Below, piece by piece: positions 1-7,639 of a stretch of 64,000 bases of DNA. Each line of letters begins with the position of its first letter. Position 1 is the stretch's first letter. The DNA is from an uncultured Oscillospiraceae bacterium (lineage in GTDB: Bacteria; Bacillota; Clostridia; Oscillospirales; Acutalibacteraceae): NCBI GenBank assembly GCA_900541975.1, contig UQLR01000006.1, forward strand, positions 1 to 64,000, given 5' to 3'. Position numbers and translations under genes: made by a program. Below the pieces are notes generated by a model. That model was not told the DNA's origin. It ran no database searches and saw only the letters and a program-made list of their open reading frames with translations.

Positions 1-2
1 AC

Positions 3-1919
3 ATTGCCGCCGTCATCGGTATGGACGATCACGTGGTCGAGTTTGAGATCACGCCGAACCGCCCGGACTGCCTGTCCGTGATCGGTCTGGCGCGCGAGGC
101 CGCCGTGACATTTGACAAGCCCCTCCGGCTGCACACGCCCGAGGTCCCCGGCAGCGGCGAGGACATTCACGATCACGTCAGCATCCGCATCGACGATCCG
201 GCGCTCTGCCCGCGCTACACCGCGCGCATGGTACGCAACGTCAAGATTGCGCCGTCCCCGGCGTGGATGCGCGAGCGCCTGCGCAACAGCGGCGTGCGCC
301 CGATCAACAACATAGTGGATATTACAAACTATGTTATGCTGGAATACGGCCAGCCAATGCACGCCTTTGACCTGCGCTATATTGAAGGTGGAAAAATTCA
401 GGTGCGCCGGGCAAAAAACGGCGAAACCATCACCACGCTTGACGGCGTAGACCGTACACTGACAGACAACAATCTGGTCATTGCCGACGCTTGTAAACCT
501 GTTGCCATTGCCGGTGTAATGGGCGGAGAATACAGCGGTATTATGGACGACACGACAACGATCGTGTTTGAATCCGCCACCTTCCTTGGCAGCTCTGTAC
601 GGCTTACGGCAAAACAACACGGCATGCGCACAGACGCTTCTTCCCGTTACGAAAAGGGACTGGATCCCAACGCCTGCCTGCCCGCCCTGGAGCGCGCCTG
701 CGAACTGGTAGAGCTTCTGGACGCCGGAGACGTAATGGACGGCGTTGTGGCGGACAGCTGTTTTGAGCCGGCGCAGCGGACCATTGCGTTTGACCCTGCC
801 TGGATCAACCGCTTTCTTGCAACAGATATTACAAGCGGACAAATGCAAAAAATTCTTGAAAAAACAGGCTGTAAAATAATTGGGGAAAATATTGTCGTCC
901 CGACTTTTCGCCCAGATCTTGTACACAAAGCAGACATCGCAGAGGAAATTGCAAGGTTTTACGGCTACAATCAAATTGCTTCAACGGCTTTAAGCGGCGG
1001 AGCGCAGGGCAAATACAGCGAAAGGCAGAAGTTTGACATGCGCATTACTGCTTCTATGCTTGCAATGGGGCTTTCGGAGATTATGACCTATTCCTTCATC
1101 AGCCCCAAATATTATAATAAGGTTCTAATGCCGGAAAACCACCCGCTGCGTAATTCTGTTGTAATTTCAAACCCATTGGGGGAAGACAGCAGCATTATGC
1201 GTACAACCGCACTGCCCTCCATGTTGGAAATACTTGCAAAAAATTACAGCAACCGCAATACTGCCGCACATTTGTTTGAACTTGCCAAAGAGTACATCCC
1301 TACGGCACCCGACAAACTGCCGCTGGAAAAAAACACACTGATTGCGGGATTTTACGGAGATTGCGACTTTTTCTCTGCTAAGGGTATTTTGGAAGCGCTG
1401 CTTGCAAAACTTGGCGTCTCCGATTATGATATACAAGCGGCAGACGACAGATTTGGTTATCATCCCGGCAGGTGCGCCGTATTGACAATAAACGGGCAGG
1501 AGCTCGGTATAATTGGAGAAATTCACCCGGAATGCGTCAAAAATTACGGGATTGGAACAAGGGTATATGTGTTTTCTCTGGACGCAGACGTTATGTATGC
1601 CCATGCAAATCAGGAAAAGCACTATACGCCGCTTCCCAAATATCCCGCCGTTACCAGAGACCTTGCCGTTATCTGCGACGAGGGCATTCCTGTTCTTACA
1701 CTTGAAAAGGCGATTACCGCCGCTGCCGGAAAACATTTGGATTCTCTTTCTCTATTTGACGTTTACCAGGGGAAACAAATTGAAGCCGGGAAAAAAAGCG
1801 TTGCCTTTAATATTGCTTTAAGAAGCGCCGACAGCACGCTGACAGACGAACAGGCAAGCGTTTTGATGGACAAGATTATAAAAGCGCTTGAAAAATCCGG
1901 CGCCGTTTTGAGAGCCTGA
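3..1919 (+). CDS. pheT: Phenylalanine--tRNA ligase beta subunit (5' truncated by window)
   Basis: This is the beta subunit of phenylalanyl-tRNA synthetase, which with PheS charges tRNA-Phe in the cytoplasm. The frame is open to the window edge (first whole codon at 3), so the N-terminal tRNA-binding OB fold lies outside. The visible part begins in the B1/B5 region with the family signature EITPNRPDCLSVIGLAREAA. It continues through the B3/4 editing region (residues about 90-240), the B5 domain, the catalytic-like core and a C-terminal ferredoxin-fold anticodon-binding domain (YPAVTRDLAVI). The stop is TGA at 1917-1919. The first 300 bases are far richer in G+C (about 70 percent by hand count) than the rest of the gene, with a sharp break near 310. 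This suggests a recombinant gene or an assembly join. No frameshift is seen at the break. The identification is secure. Confidence 0.97.
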   Translation: MAAVIGMDDHVVEFEITPNRPDCLSVIGLAREAAVTFDKPLRLHTPEVPGSGEDIHDHVSIRIDDPALCPRYTARMVRNVKIAPSPAWMRERLRNSGVRPINNIVDITNYVMLEYGQPMHAFDLRYIEGGKIQVRRAKNGETITTLDGVDRTLTDNNLVIADACKPVAIAGVMGGEYSGIMDDTTTIVFESATFLGSSVRLTAKQHGMRTDASSRYEKGLDPNACLPALERACELVELLDAGDVMDGVVADSCFEPAQRTIAFDPAWINRFLATDITSGQMQKILEKTGCKIIGENIVVPTFRPDLVHKADIAEEIARFYGYNQIASTALSGGAQGKYSERQKFDMRITASMLAMGLSEIMTYSFISPKYYNKVLMPENHPLRNSVVISNPLGEDSSIMRTTALPSMLEILAKNYSNRNTAAHLFELAKEYIPTAPDKLPLEKNTLIAGFYGDCDFFSAKGILEALLAKLGVSDYDIQAADDRFGYHPGRCAVLTINGQELGIIGEIHPECVKNYGIGTRVYVFSLDADVMYAHANQEKHYTPLPKYPAVTRDLAVICDEGIPVLTLEKAITAAAGKHLDSLSLFDVYQGKQIEAGKKSVAFNIALRSADSTLTDEQASVLMDKIIKALEKSGAVLRA

Positions 1920-1952
1920 TTTTTCCCCGGTATAAAAGTTCACAATTTGTTA

Positions 1953-1981
1953 TTGAACTTAAATTTACCGCGTAGTATAAT
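1953..1981 (+). promoter_or_regulatory. Sigma-A-type promoter for ireB
   Basis: The -35 TTGAAC (1953-1958) and -10 TATAAT (1976-1981) are separated by exactly 17 bases. They lie just after the pheT stop and before a GGAGGTGG ribosome-binding site at about 1991-1998. This indicates that ireB has its own promoter rather than depending only on read-through from pheST. Confidence 0.75.
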
Positions 1982-2002
1982 GGCTACAGTGGAGGTGGAA
2001 GC

Positions 2003-2248
2003 ATGTTTGACAAGACGATGGTTTTTTCACTGGGTGGCGACAAGGACGACGAAATAAAAAAAGCGCTGGTCACTGTTTATGACGCGCTCAAGCAAAAGGG
2101 GTATAACCCCGTCAACCAAATTGTTGGCTACATTCTTTCCGAAGATCCCACATATATTACAACCCATAACAACGCACGTAATATTATCAGTAAAATTGAC
2201 CGGGACGATCTTTTGGAAACGCTTGTAAAGTCCTTTTTAAACAAATAA
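2003..2248 (+). CDS. ireB: IreB family regulatory phosphoprotein (UPF0297)
   Basis: This 81-residue cytosolic protein of the UPF0297/IreB family matches along its length, including the core [20 protein letters not shown] and the end motif [15 protein letters not shown]. In Enterococcus, IreB is a small dimeric substrate of the PASTA kinase IreK and modulates cephalosporin resistance. The phosphorylated threonine lies near the N terminus, and Thr5 in the MFDKTMVF segment is a candidate here. The ATG at 2003 sits five bases after a strong GGAGGTGG ribosome-binding site. In many Firmicutes ireB precedes ruvX; here ruvX is about 31 kb away beside a DUF421 gene. A terminator follows at once. Family assignment is firm; its role in this organism is inferred. 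Confidence 0.93.
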   Translation: MFDKTMVFSLGGDKDDEIKKALVTVYDALKQKGYNPVNQIVGYILSEDPTYITTHNNARNIISKIDRDDLLETLVKSFLNK

Positions 2249-2263
2249 ACAAAACAAGAAGTT

Positions 2264-2302
2264 TGCCCGCCGCACAATGGATGCGGCGGGCATTTATTTT
2301 TT
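2264..2302 (+). terminator. Rho-independent terminator after ireB
   Basis: An 11-bp GC-rich stem (TGCCCGCCGCA at 2264-2274 with its complement at 2282-2292) has a 7-base loop. It is followed by a T-rich run (ATTTATTTTTT) on the plus strand. Confidence 0.85.
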
Positions 2303-2410
2303 CCCATCTTTACAGACACGCTTCTTAGCGCAGGCATGAGAAATGCTTTTCAGGATACGCGCACCTGTATGGCGCGCGCGCATATTCTGGATATAAAAGG
2401 AGCTGATAGA

Positions 2411-2905
2411 ATGCTTTGGGAAAATACAACAAAAAATTACGCGCGGAAAATGGAAAAACGGAAGCCGGAGGCTTTTGCACAGATAAAGGGCGGCCCTCAT
2501 AACCCAAAAATTGACGGAACCGTCGCTTTTTATAAAACGTTGCGTGGTGTTTTGGTCATAGCAGACATTGCCGGACTACCGACAGACACCGCAGAATGCG
2601 CCGAAAATATTTTTGCCATGCACATCCACCAGGGCGGCAGCTGCACCGGAAATGCACAGGACCCGTTTGCAGATACAAAATCCCATTATAATCCGAAAAA
2701 CTGCCCGCACCCTGCCCATGCTGGCGACCTTCCGCCTCTTTTTGCTAATAATGGAAGCGCATGGTGCGCATTTGTTACAAACCGCTTTCGGATCCGGGAT
2801 ATTCTTGGTCATACGGTCGTTATTCACAGCAAAGCCGACGATTTTAAAACGCAGCCGTCCGGGGATTCCGGCGATAAACTGGCCTGCGGCGTTATTCAGC
2901 GCTAA
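2411..2905 (+). CDS. Cu/Zn superoxide dismutase family protein
   Basis: This is a Cu/Zn superoxide dismutase-fold protein, 164 residues from the ATG at 2411. That start has an AAAAGGAG ribosome-binding site about 8 bases upstream; the frame is open further upstream but without such a site. All expected metal ligands are visible: the HIH pair, the bridging histidine in SHYNP, histidines in CPHPAHAGDL with the zinc aspartate, and a late histidine in VVIHSKADDF. Two cysteines (GSCTG and LACGV) fit the conserved intrasubunit disulfide. No signal peptide is seen, which is unusual because bacterial SodC is usually exported. It may therefore act in the cytoplasm or be a metal-binding relative. A terminator directly follows the stop. 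Confidence 0.85.
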   Translation: MLWENTTKNYARKMEKRKPEAFAQIKGGPHNPKIDGTVAFYKTLRGVLVIADIAGLPTDTAECAENIFAMHIHQGGSCTGNAQDPFADTKSHYNPKNCPHPAHAGDLPPLFANNGSAWCAFVTNRFRIRDILGHTVVIHSKADDFKTQPSGDSGDKLACGVIQR

Positions 2906-2923
2906 AAGCAAAATGCATGCTCT

Positions 2924-2962
2924 AAAAAGCAGGAGGAACCGTCTATCCTCCTGCTTTTTTTC
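2924..2962 (+). terminator. Rho-independent terminator after SOD-like gene
   Basis: A perfect 14-bp stem (2924-2937 with 2946-2959) with an 8-base loop ends in seven T residues on the plus strand. It can also serve the minus-strand gene that converges on it at 3004, because the 5' arm supplies an A-run. Confidence 0.85.
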
Positions 2963-3003
2963 ATGCGGCCCGGCAGTCTGCCGGGTTTTGTATGTAGCCG
3001 TTT

Positions 3004-3522
3004 TTATTTTCCGTGTTTTCTTCTGTGCGTACTGGCAAGTATGCCAACGGTGATCAATGCGCCCAACACAATTACGACCCACATGAATATGCCCATTACC
3101 ACATATTGCGTTGTAGTCGTATTGTTATTTTCCTTCTCGGGAATGGTTACATCCTCTGTAGGAATCGTCTGTGTCGGCAGCTGAAAAATATCCAGCCAAG
3201 ACTGGCTCTCCTGCGGGTGCGTTTCCTCCTGTGAAACAGGCGGGTCGGTTTCCTGATAAGAAACGTCAGGCGGTTGGGTTTCCTGCGGCCGGGTTTGAGG
3301 CGGCTGGGTAGGCTCGGGCTGGGTAGGTTCCGGTTCGGAGCCCGGCTGGACGGGCTGTGACTCCACAGGTTCTGTGGACGATACTGAAGGCGGCTGCGTT
3401 TCCGGCGTATAGGCGCTACTGGGGGCGGTTTCATCCTCCGGCAATGCCAGCACGGTTGTGTGCGCCGCCATAAGCAGTAATGCCGCTGTTAAAAACAGCA
3501 ATACTGTTTTTTTGCACTTCAT
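3004..3522 (-). CDS. Secreted/anchored protein with Pro-Thr-Glu-rich repeats and C-terminal membrane helix
   Basis: I do not recognise a family. The 172 residues comprise an N-terminal signal peptide (MKCKKTVLLFLTAALLLMAA), a low-complexity extracytoplasmic middle (residues about 40-110) with repeated PTQPEPTQPPQ, RPQETQPPD and ETDPP-like units, and a C-terminal transmembrane helix (YVVMGIFMWVVIVLGALITV) ending in the basic tail THRRKHGK. This is the layout of a wall-spanning stalk or linker anchored by its C terminus. No catalytic domain is visible. It is divergent in neither direction from the sporulation genes upstream and may be monocistronic. A weak promoter lies at 3558-3587. Calling it a coding gene is well supported; the function is unknown. 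Confidence 0.8.
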   Translation of the reverse strand: MKCKKTVLLFLTAALLLMAAHTTVLALPEDETAPSSAYTPETQPPSVSSTEPVESQPVQPGSEPEPTQPEPTQPPQTRPQETQPPDVSYQETDPPVSQEETHPQESQSWLDIFQLPTQTIPTEDVTIPEKENNNTTTTQYVVMGIFMWVVIVLGALITVGILASTHRRKHGK

Positions 3523-3557
3523 GTTTTATTTCGTTCCTTTCAAAAAGGCTTTTTTAA

Positions 3558-3587
3558 ATTATACCCACTTCACAACCTTTTTGTCTA
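3558..3587 (-). promoter_or_regulatory. Possible sigma-A promoter for the Pro-rich membrane protein
   Basis: On the minus strand TAGACA and a perfect TATAAT are separated by 18 bases, in the short gap between spoIIP and the membrane protein gene. The -10 is exact and the -35 is imperfect. Confidence 0.5.
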
Positions 3588-3614
3588 TAGCATTTTAAAA
3601 TAATTCCACCTGTA

Positions 3615-4715
3615 TTAAGCCGACTTTAAAACCTGGGCCAGAACCTCCCCCAAAAGCTCCCCGGAATATACGGCTTCATCCAGAGTATTGACGTCCGTTC
3701 CAACTTCTATCAGCAGCGATCCAGTATTTATGGACATATTATAAGCAAAGTCCCCAAAATAAAGCGGCCGCGTCATACCCGGATACAGTGTTTCCGCCGT
3801 CTGCTGCAAACGCAGGGCAAAGCGCAAATTATATTCCCAGTGAGAAAATCCATACGCGCCTGTAGGGTCGTAACCACTCATGATCATAATCTGCGCGGCC
3901 TTTTTTCCGTTTGCAACAAACGTCGGCTTGATTTTACCGCTTTCTCCACCATATCCAATTGCGTCCCGGTGCAGATCAATTACCACTTTAATCGTCGGAT
4001 ATTCTTCCAGATAGCTGTATATAGTTTCGGCGCTTCGGTCGTACGAACCGTTGTAGCTGGGGTCGTCGTGGTGCGTGGTCGAATGCAGCGCACCAATTCC
4101 GTGCGCGTTAAGCGTATCAACAATTGCGGCTCCAACACGTGTAACGTTATAGTTATCGTCTGTATCTCTGCCGTTGTAATTTTCGTAGTAATAACCAAGG
4201 TCTTCCTGCATATAGGCCTCCCCTGTATGCGTATGTACGACGAGCACCTGCGGCTTTGCCGTGTTTTCCATTTCAAACCCAAGCGGAAGCTGCAGTTGTT
4301 GCCCTACGTTGATTACATAATCTGTTGTATTGCGGATTGAAAAGTTATCATATTCTACACCGGAAGCTCCATACTGGCTTTCAATAACGGGAAAAGTCCT
4401 TTCCCCTTCGTGCCCGTCGCTGTCTTTTTTTCTGGGGACAGTTTCCTCTTTTTCGCTATTTCCCGTACTTTCGGTTTTGCGTGCCTGGTCTGCGTCTGCA
4501 ATTGTGCTTACAACGGGCGCTGTTGGATTTTCTTGCTGTTTTACGGTGCCGTCCGGCATGGTAAGACCTGCGGCCATTAACTGCAGACGAGTGGTTTCTC
4601 CACCTAAAGCAGAGGGAAGTCTTGCCCCCACACAAACAGCGGACAACACCGCAATTGCAAGCGAAAGTACCACCGCGGTTCCGTTTACCAGTTTTTTTCT
4701 TTTTTGCGTCTGCAT
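3615..4715 (-). CDS. spoIIP: Stage II sporulation protein P (peptidoglycan hydrolase)
   Basis: SpoIIP is the amidase/endopeptidase that works with SpoIID and SpoIIM to thin septal peptidoglycan and drive engulfment of the forespore. The C-terminal half carries the zinc amidase features VLVVHTHTGEAYMQ, KVVIDLHRDAIG and LLIEVGTDVNTLDEA. The N terminus has a single membrane anchor (TAVVLSLAIAVLSAVCVGA), followed by a low-complexity Glu/Lys/Thr linker. I place the start at the ATG at 4715 (MQTQKRKK), which has purine-rich sequence just upstream; an in-frame ATG at 4763 would add 16 residues. It follows gpr by 70 bases on the same strand. The gpr-spoIIP order is conserved in Bacilli and Clostridia. 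Confidence 0.92.
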   Translation of the reverse strand: MQTQKRKKLVNGTAVVLSLAIAVLSAVCVGARLPSALGGETTRLQLMAAGLTMPDGTVKQQENPTAPVVSTIADADQARKTESTGNSEKEETVPRKKDSDGHEGERTFPVIESQYGASGVEYDNFSIRNTTDYVINVGQQLQLPLGFEMENTAKPQVLVVHTHTGEAYMQEDLGYYYENYNGRDTDDNYNVTRVGAAIVDTLNAHGIGALHSTTHHDDPSYNGSYDRSAETIYSYLEEYPTIKVVIDLHRDAIGYGGESGKIKPTFVANGKKAAQIMIMSGYDPTGAYGFSHWEYNLRFALRLQQTAETLYPGMTRPLYFGDFAYNMSINTGSLLIEVGTDVNTLDEAVYSGELLGEVLAQVLKSA

Positions 4716-4784
4716 ACCTTTTCCCCCGCCCATACAGCATTGCTCTAACTTATAGGTATGCATACCGATTTTGTTTTATGCGCT

Positions 4785-5672
4785 CTATCCTACAAGGGAA
4801 AGCAGGTCGGGAAGTGTAAAATCCGGATGCAGTGCGCAGTTGACCGCCATACTGATCAGTTTTGCCCCCCGCTCAATCAGCAGGTCGATTTCCCGCGGGG
4901 TCACAACCATTGTCTGTCCGTTTGGGGAAACTGTGCGGCGCACAGCGCTCTGCGCTTTTGCACTGCTGTCCAGTAAAAGATCGGATGCAAGCGTTACTGC
5001 ATCCACCACGGTGGGAACGCCAATTGCTATAACAGGGACGCCCATTGTTTTTTGGTTGATTTTCAGTCGGTGGTTCCCCACCCCGGCTCCCGGGGATATC
5101 CCTGTATCTGAAATCTGCATAGTGCAGCCAAGGCGTTCCAACCTTCTGGAGGCCAGCGCGTCAATGGCAATTACTGCGCTCGGCCTGATTTTCTGCGCCA
5201 CGCTGAAAATAAGCTCGCCGGTTTCTATGCCTGTCTGGCCCAAAACACCGGGAGCTAACACTGCAACGGGCCGTAAAGCGTCAAGTCCTGTGCTCCGGGC
5301 AAGTTCTCCCGTTATATGCCTGGTTGCCAGAACCTGCGCACCGGCTTTTGGGCCAAGCGCATCCGGCGTAATATTCAGGTTTCCAAGCCCGGTTACAAGC
5401 ACCAGCCCTTTTTCCGGTAAAAGGGAGCGGATTTCCTCTGCAATAATCAGCAGGCGCTGATCTGTTTCCCGGAAGTCGTCTGTCAACGGTGGCAGCTCTA
5501 TTGTGATGTATGTGCCTGTTTCTTTCTGCATTTTCCTTGCTGCTTCTTCTTGTGTAATGCGCATTCTTGTTACGGTCATATTTTGGTACTTTTGCGTGCC
5601 ATACTGCACACCCTGCATTTTTCCGCCTGCTATTTCCTTTGCTTCAAGTGCAAGATCCGTTCTTACCTGCAT
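4785..5672 (-). CDS. gpr: GPR spore endopeptidase (germination protease)
   Basis: GPR is the aspartic-like protease that degrades small acid-soluble spore proteins during germination. It is made as an inactive zymogen in the forespore. The 295 residues match the A25 family, including RTDLALEA near the N terminus, VTGLGNLNITPDALGPKA and the IGVPTVVDAVTLASDLL segment. The ATG at 5672 is supported by an AAGGAG site six bases upstream. RTDLA therefore starts at residue 4, so there is almost no room for the N-terminal propeptide known from Bacillus, where 15 residues are removed. Zymogen control must differ or rely on another site. spoIIP lies downstream on the same strand. Confidence 0.93.
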   Translation of the reverse strand: MQVRTDLALEAKEIAGGKMQGVQYGTQKYQNMTVTRMRITQEEAARKMQKETGTYITIELPPLTDDFRETDQRLLIIAEEIRSLLPEKGLVLVTGLGNLNITPDALGPKAGAQVLATRHITGELARSTGLDALRPVAVLAPGVLGQTGIETGELIFSVAQKIRPSAVIAIDALASRRLERLGCTMQISDTGISPGAGVGNHRLKINQKTMGVPVIAIGVPTVVDAVTLASDLLLDSSAKAQSAVRRTVSPNGQTMVVTPREIDLLIERGAKLISMAVNCALHPDFTLPDLLSLVG

Positions 5673-5820
5673 ATTTTTCTCCTTTTTCTTTCCGGGTTTT
5701 CCACAGCCTATTTACTTTTCCATTTTATACTGATACAATATAGCATATCCACAGGCAAAAAGATTATGAAACCGCACTTTTTACAAATATACTGTCTACT
5801 ATAAAATCAGCGAGGTCATT

Positions 5821-7563
5821 ATGAAAAGAAAAAAACGCCTTACGGCCGCTCTATGTCTTTGTACTGCATTTTTTATCTTTGCATCTGCTTTCCCCGCCGG
5901 CGCTGTTGAAAACAAAAAATTCACGGCAGACGGCAACAACAAGTATTCTATAGCAAGCCCTTCTTATACGGAAGAATATGCAAGCTATCTGCAAAACGGG
6001 AGCAAGGATTTGCTTGTTCCGCAAATGTATAAAAGCACCGGCACGGTGCTTAAACGCAATGGTATTGCGCTGCCTGCTTCCTACAGTTCGGCAGATTTTG
6101 GGTATGTAACACCCGTAAAAGACCAGGGAAACCTGAACACTTGCTGGGTTTTCGGCGCTATATCCGGCCTTGAAACCTATCTTATAAAAAACGAATTTGG
6201 CAGCTTTGACCTTTCAGAGGAACATGCAAACCACTGGGCAACTACGCGCACAAACGGAACCGGCTGGCAACGTACATATACAGACGGCGGTTATTCCCAG
6301 ATGATGCCGGGCTATTTTACATCATGGAGTGGACCACGTTTGGAAAGCGACATTCCATATAGAAGCGGTGATACGCTAAGTTTTGAGGAAATTGACCAAA
6401 AAGGCGTTACCACCATTGGTGTAACAGATCTGATGTTTTTGGAAAACGACCCCGACTCCATCAAACAAGCCATTTATACATACGGCAGCGTTACGGCAGG
6501 CTGCAGCACGCTGAAAAAGTATTTTAACAAACAGAAAACGGCATTTTACTGTCCTGACGATTTTCCGGGCAGCGCGAACACAGGCGGGCACGTCGTATCT
6601 GTCATCGGGTGGAACGACCAATATGAAAAAGAAAACTTTAACCCGCTTTACAGGCCACAAAAAGACGGCGCCTGGCTGGTAAAAAACAGTTGGGGTGCGC
6701 AAAGCAACGTAGAAGGCTTTTACTGGATTTCCTATGAAGACAAATATATTTTTAACAAGCGCTACGGAAAAAATTACGCAATTGTTCGGGCGGACCTGGT
6801 AAAAGAAAACCAGAAAATATACCAAAACGAAATTTACGGTGCAACGTATGATATGGCTGTTTATGAAAATGCAAACACGGGGAAAGAGTATCTTACGCAA
6901 ATGACCTATGCAAACGTATTTGATTTTTCTGACGCCTACCAGTCTATAGAACAGGTTATATTTGAAAGCGAGGCTGCAGGAGCCGCTTATACTGTGTACT
7001 ATATTCCCTGCGAAGGCGGCGTGCCGGTACAGGACCAGGCCCGGTGGCGTCTGCTTGCAAACGGGCGAGTTCCTTACAGTGGCTATGTGAGCGCAGAAAC
7101 TTCCGGCTTTATTGTACCGGAGGGAAAAGGTGCTCTGGGTGTTCGGATTAACGCCGCGGGTACGGACACGCACGCCTCTCTTGGTGTGGGAGAATGGCTG
7201 AAAAACACTACTGTAAACAAAATGACTTTTTTGCCCGATGTACACAAGGGCGACTGTTACCTGTTTTTAGACGGAACTTTTCTGGAACTTACCGACGTTT
7301 ACCGAACTCTGTTCAATAACGATGAAATTGGCGGAACGCTCGTGATCAAAGCAATTGCATCAAAGAGCCCTTTCCTCAGGGGCGATGTGGACGGTAACGG
7401 ATATATAAATATTTCTGACGTGTTGCTTATGCAAAAACACCTGGCAAAATTTCTTGTGCTGGACGAAGCACAGATTAAAACCACCGCAGATTTAAACGGC
7501 GATTGCCTGCTCACAATAGAAGATGTTTTGCTGCTGCAAAATATACTTGCAAAGAAAAACTGA
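5821..7563 (+). CDS. Secreted papain-like (C1A) cysteine protease with C-terminal type I dockerin
   Basis: A 580-residue exported protease. After a signal peptide (LTAALCLCTAFFIFASAFPAGA) comes a C1A peptidase domain (residues about 85-330). The oxyanion Gln and catalytic Cys are in VKDQGNLNTCWVFGA, the His in GGHVVSVIGWND, and the Asn in WLVKNSWGA. A beta-rich region (about 340-515), resembling the lectin-like domain often attached to clostridial C1 peptidases, follows. The last 60 residues are a type I dockerin with two calcium-loop repeats (GDVDGNGYINISDVLLMQ and DLNGDCLLTIEDVLLLQ). The dockerin implies docking to a cohesin scaffold elsewhere in the genome. The start has GAGGT just upstream. 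It converges on another dockerin gene. Confidence 0.9.
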   Translation: MKRKKRLTAALCLCTAFFIFASAFPAGAVENKKFTADGNNKYSIASPSYTEEYASYLQNGSKDLLVPQMYKSTGTVLKRNGIALPASYSSADFGYVTPVKDQGNLNTCWVFGAISGLETYLIKNEFGSFDLSEEHANHWATTRTNGTGWQRTYTDGGYSQMMPGYFTSWSGPRLESDIPYRSGDTLSFEEIDQKGVTTIGVTDLMFLENDPDSIKQAIYTYGSVTAGCSTLKKYFNKQKTAFYCPDDFPGSANTGGHVVSVIGWNDQYEKENFNPLYRPQKDGAWLVKNSWGAQSNVEGFYWISYEDKYIFNKRYGKNYAIVRADLVKENQKIYQNEIYGATYDMAVYENANTGKEYLTQMTYANVFDFSDAYQSIEQVIFESEAAGAAYTVYYIPCEGGVPVQDQARWRLLANGRVPYSGYVSAETSGFIVPEGKGALGVRINAAGTDTHASLGVGEWLKNTTVNKMTFLPDVHKGDCYLFLDGTFLELTDVYRTLFNNDEIGGTLVIKAIASKSPFLRGDVDGNGYINISDVLLMQKHLAKFLVLDEAQIKTTADLNGDCLLTIEDVLLLQNILAKKN

Positions 7564-7586
7564 GCAAGGCTTTTTTCTAAAACAAA

Positions 7587-7616
7587 CCGCCCTGTACCAA
7601 AGTTTGTACAGGGCGG
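7587..7616. terminator. Bidirectional terminator between two dockerin genes
   Basis: An 11-bp perfect stem (CCGCCCTGTAC at 7587-7597 with its complement at 7606-7616) has an 8-base loop. A-rich sequence upstream (AAAACAAA) and T-rich sequence downstream (TCATTATTGTTGTT) let it serve both convergent genes. Confidence 0.75.
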
Positions 7617-7639
7617 TCATTATTGTTGTTAAATGGTTG

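Noticed and set aside
1167..1736. Long minus-strand open frame inside pheT
   Set aside because: It is antisense to a well-supported synthetase gene, has no ribosome-binding site and no family resemblance.
2576..3082. Minus-strand frame of 168 residues over the SOD-like gene
   Set aside because: It is the shadow of the SOD gene and its terminator, with cysteine- and arginine-rich unnatural composition.
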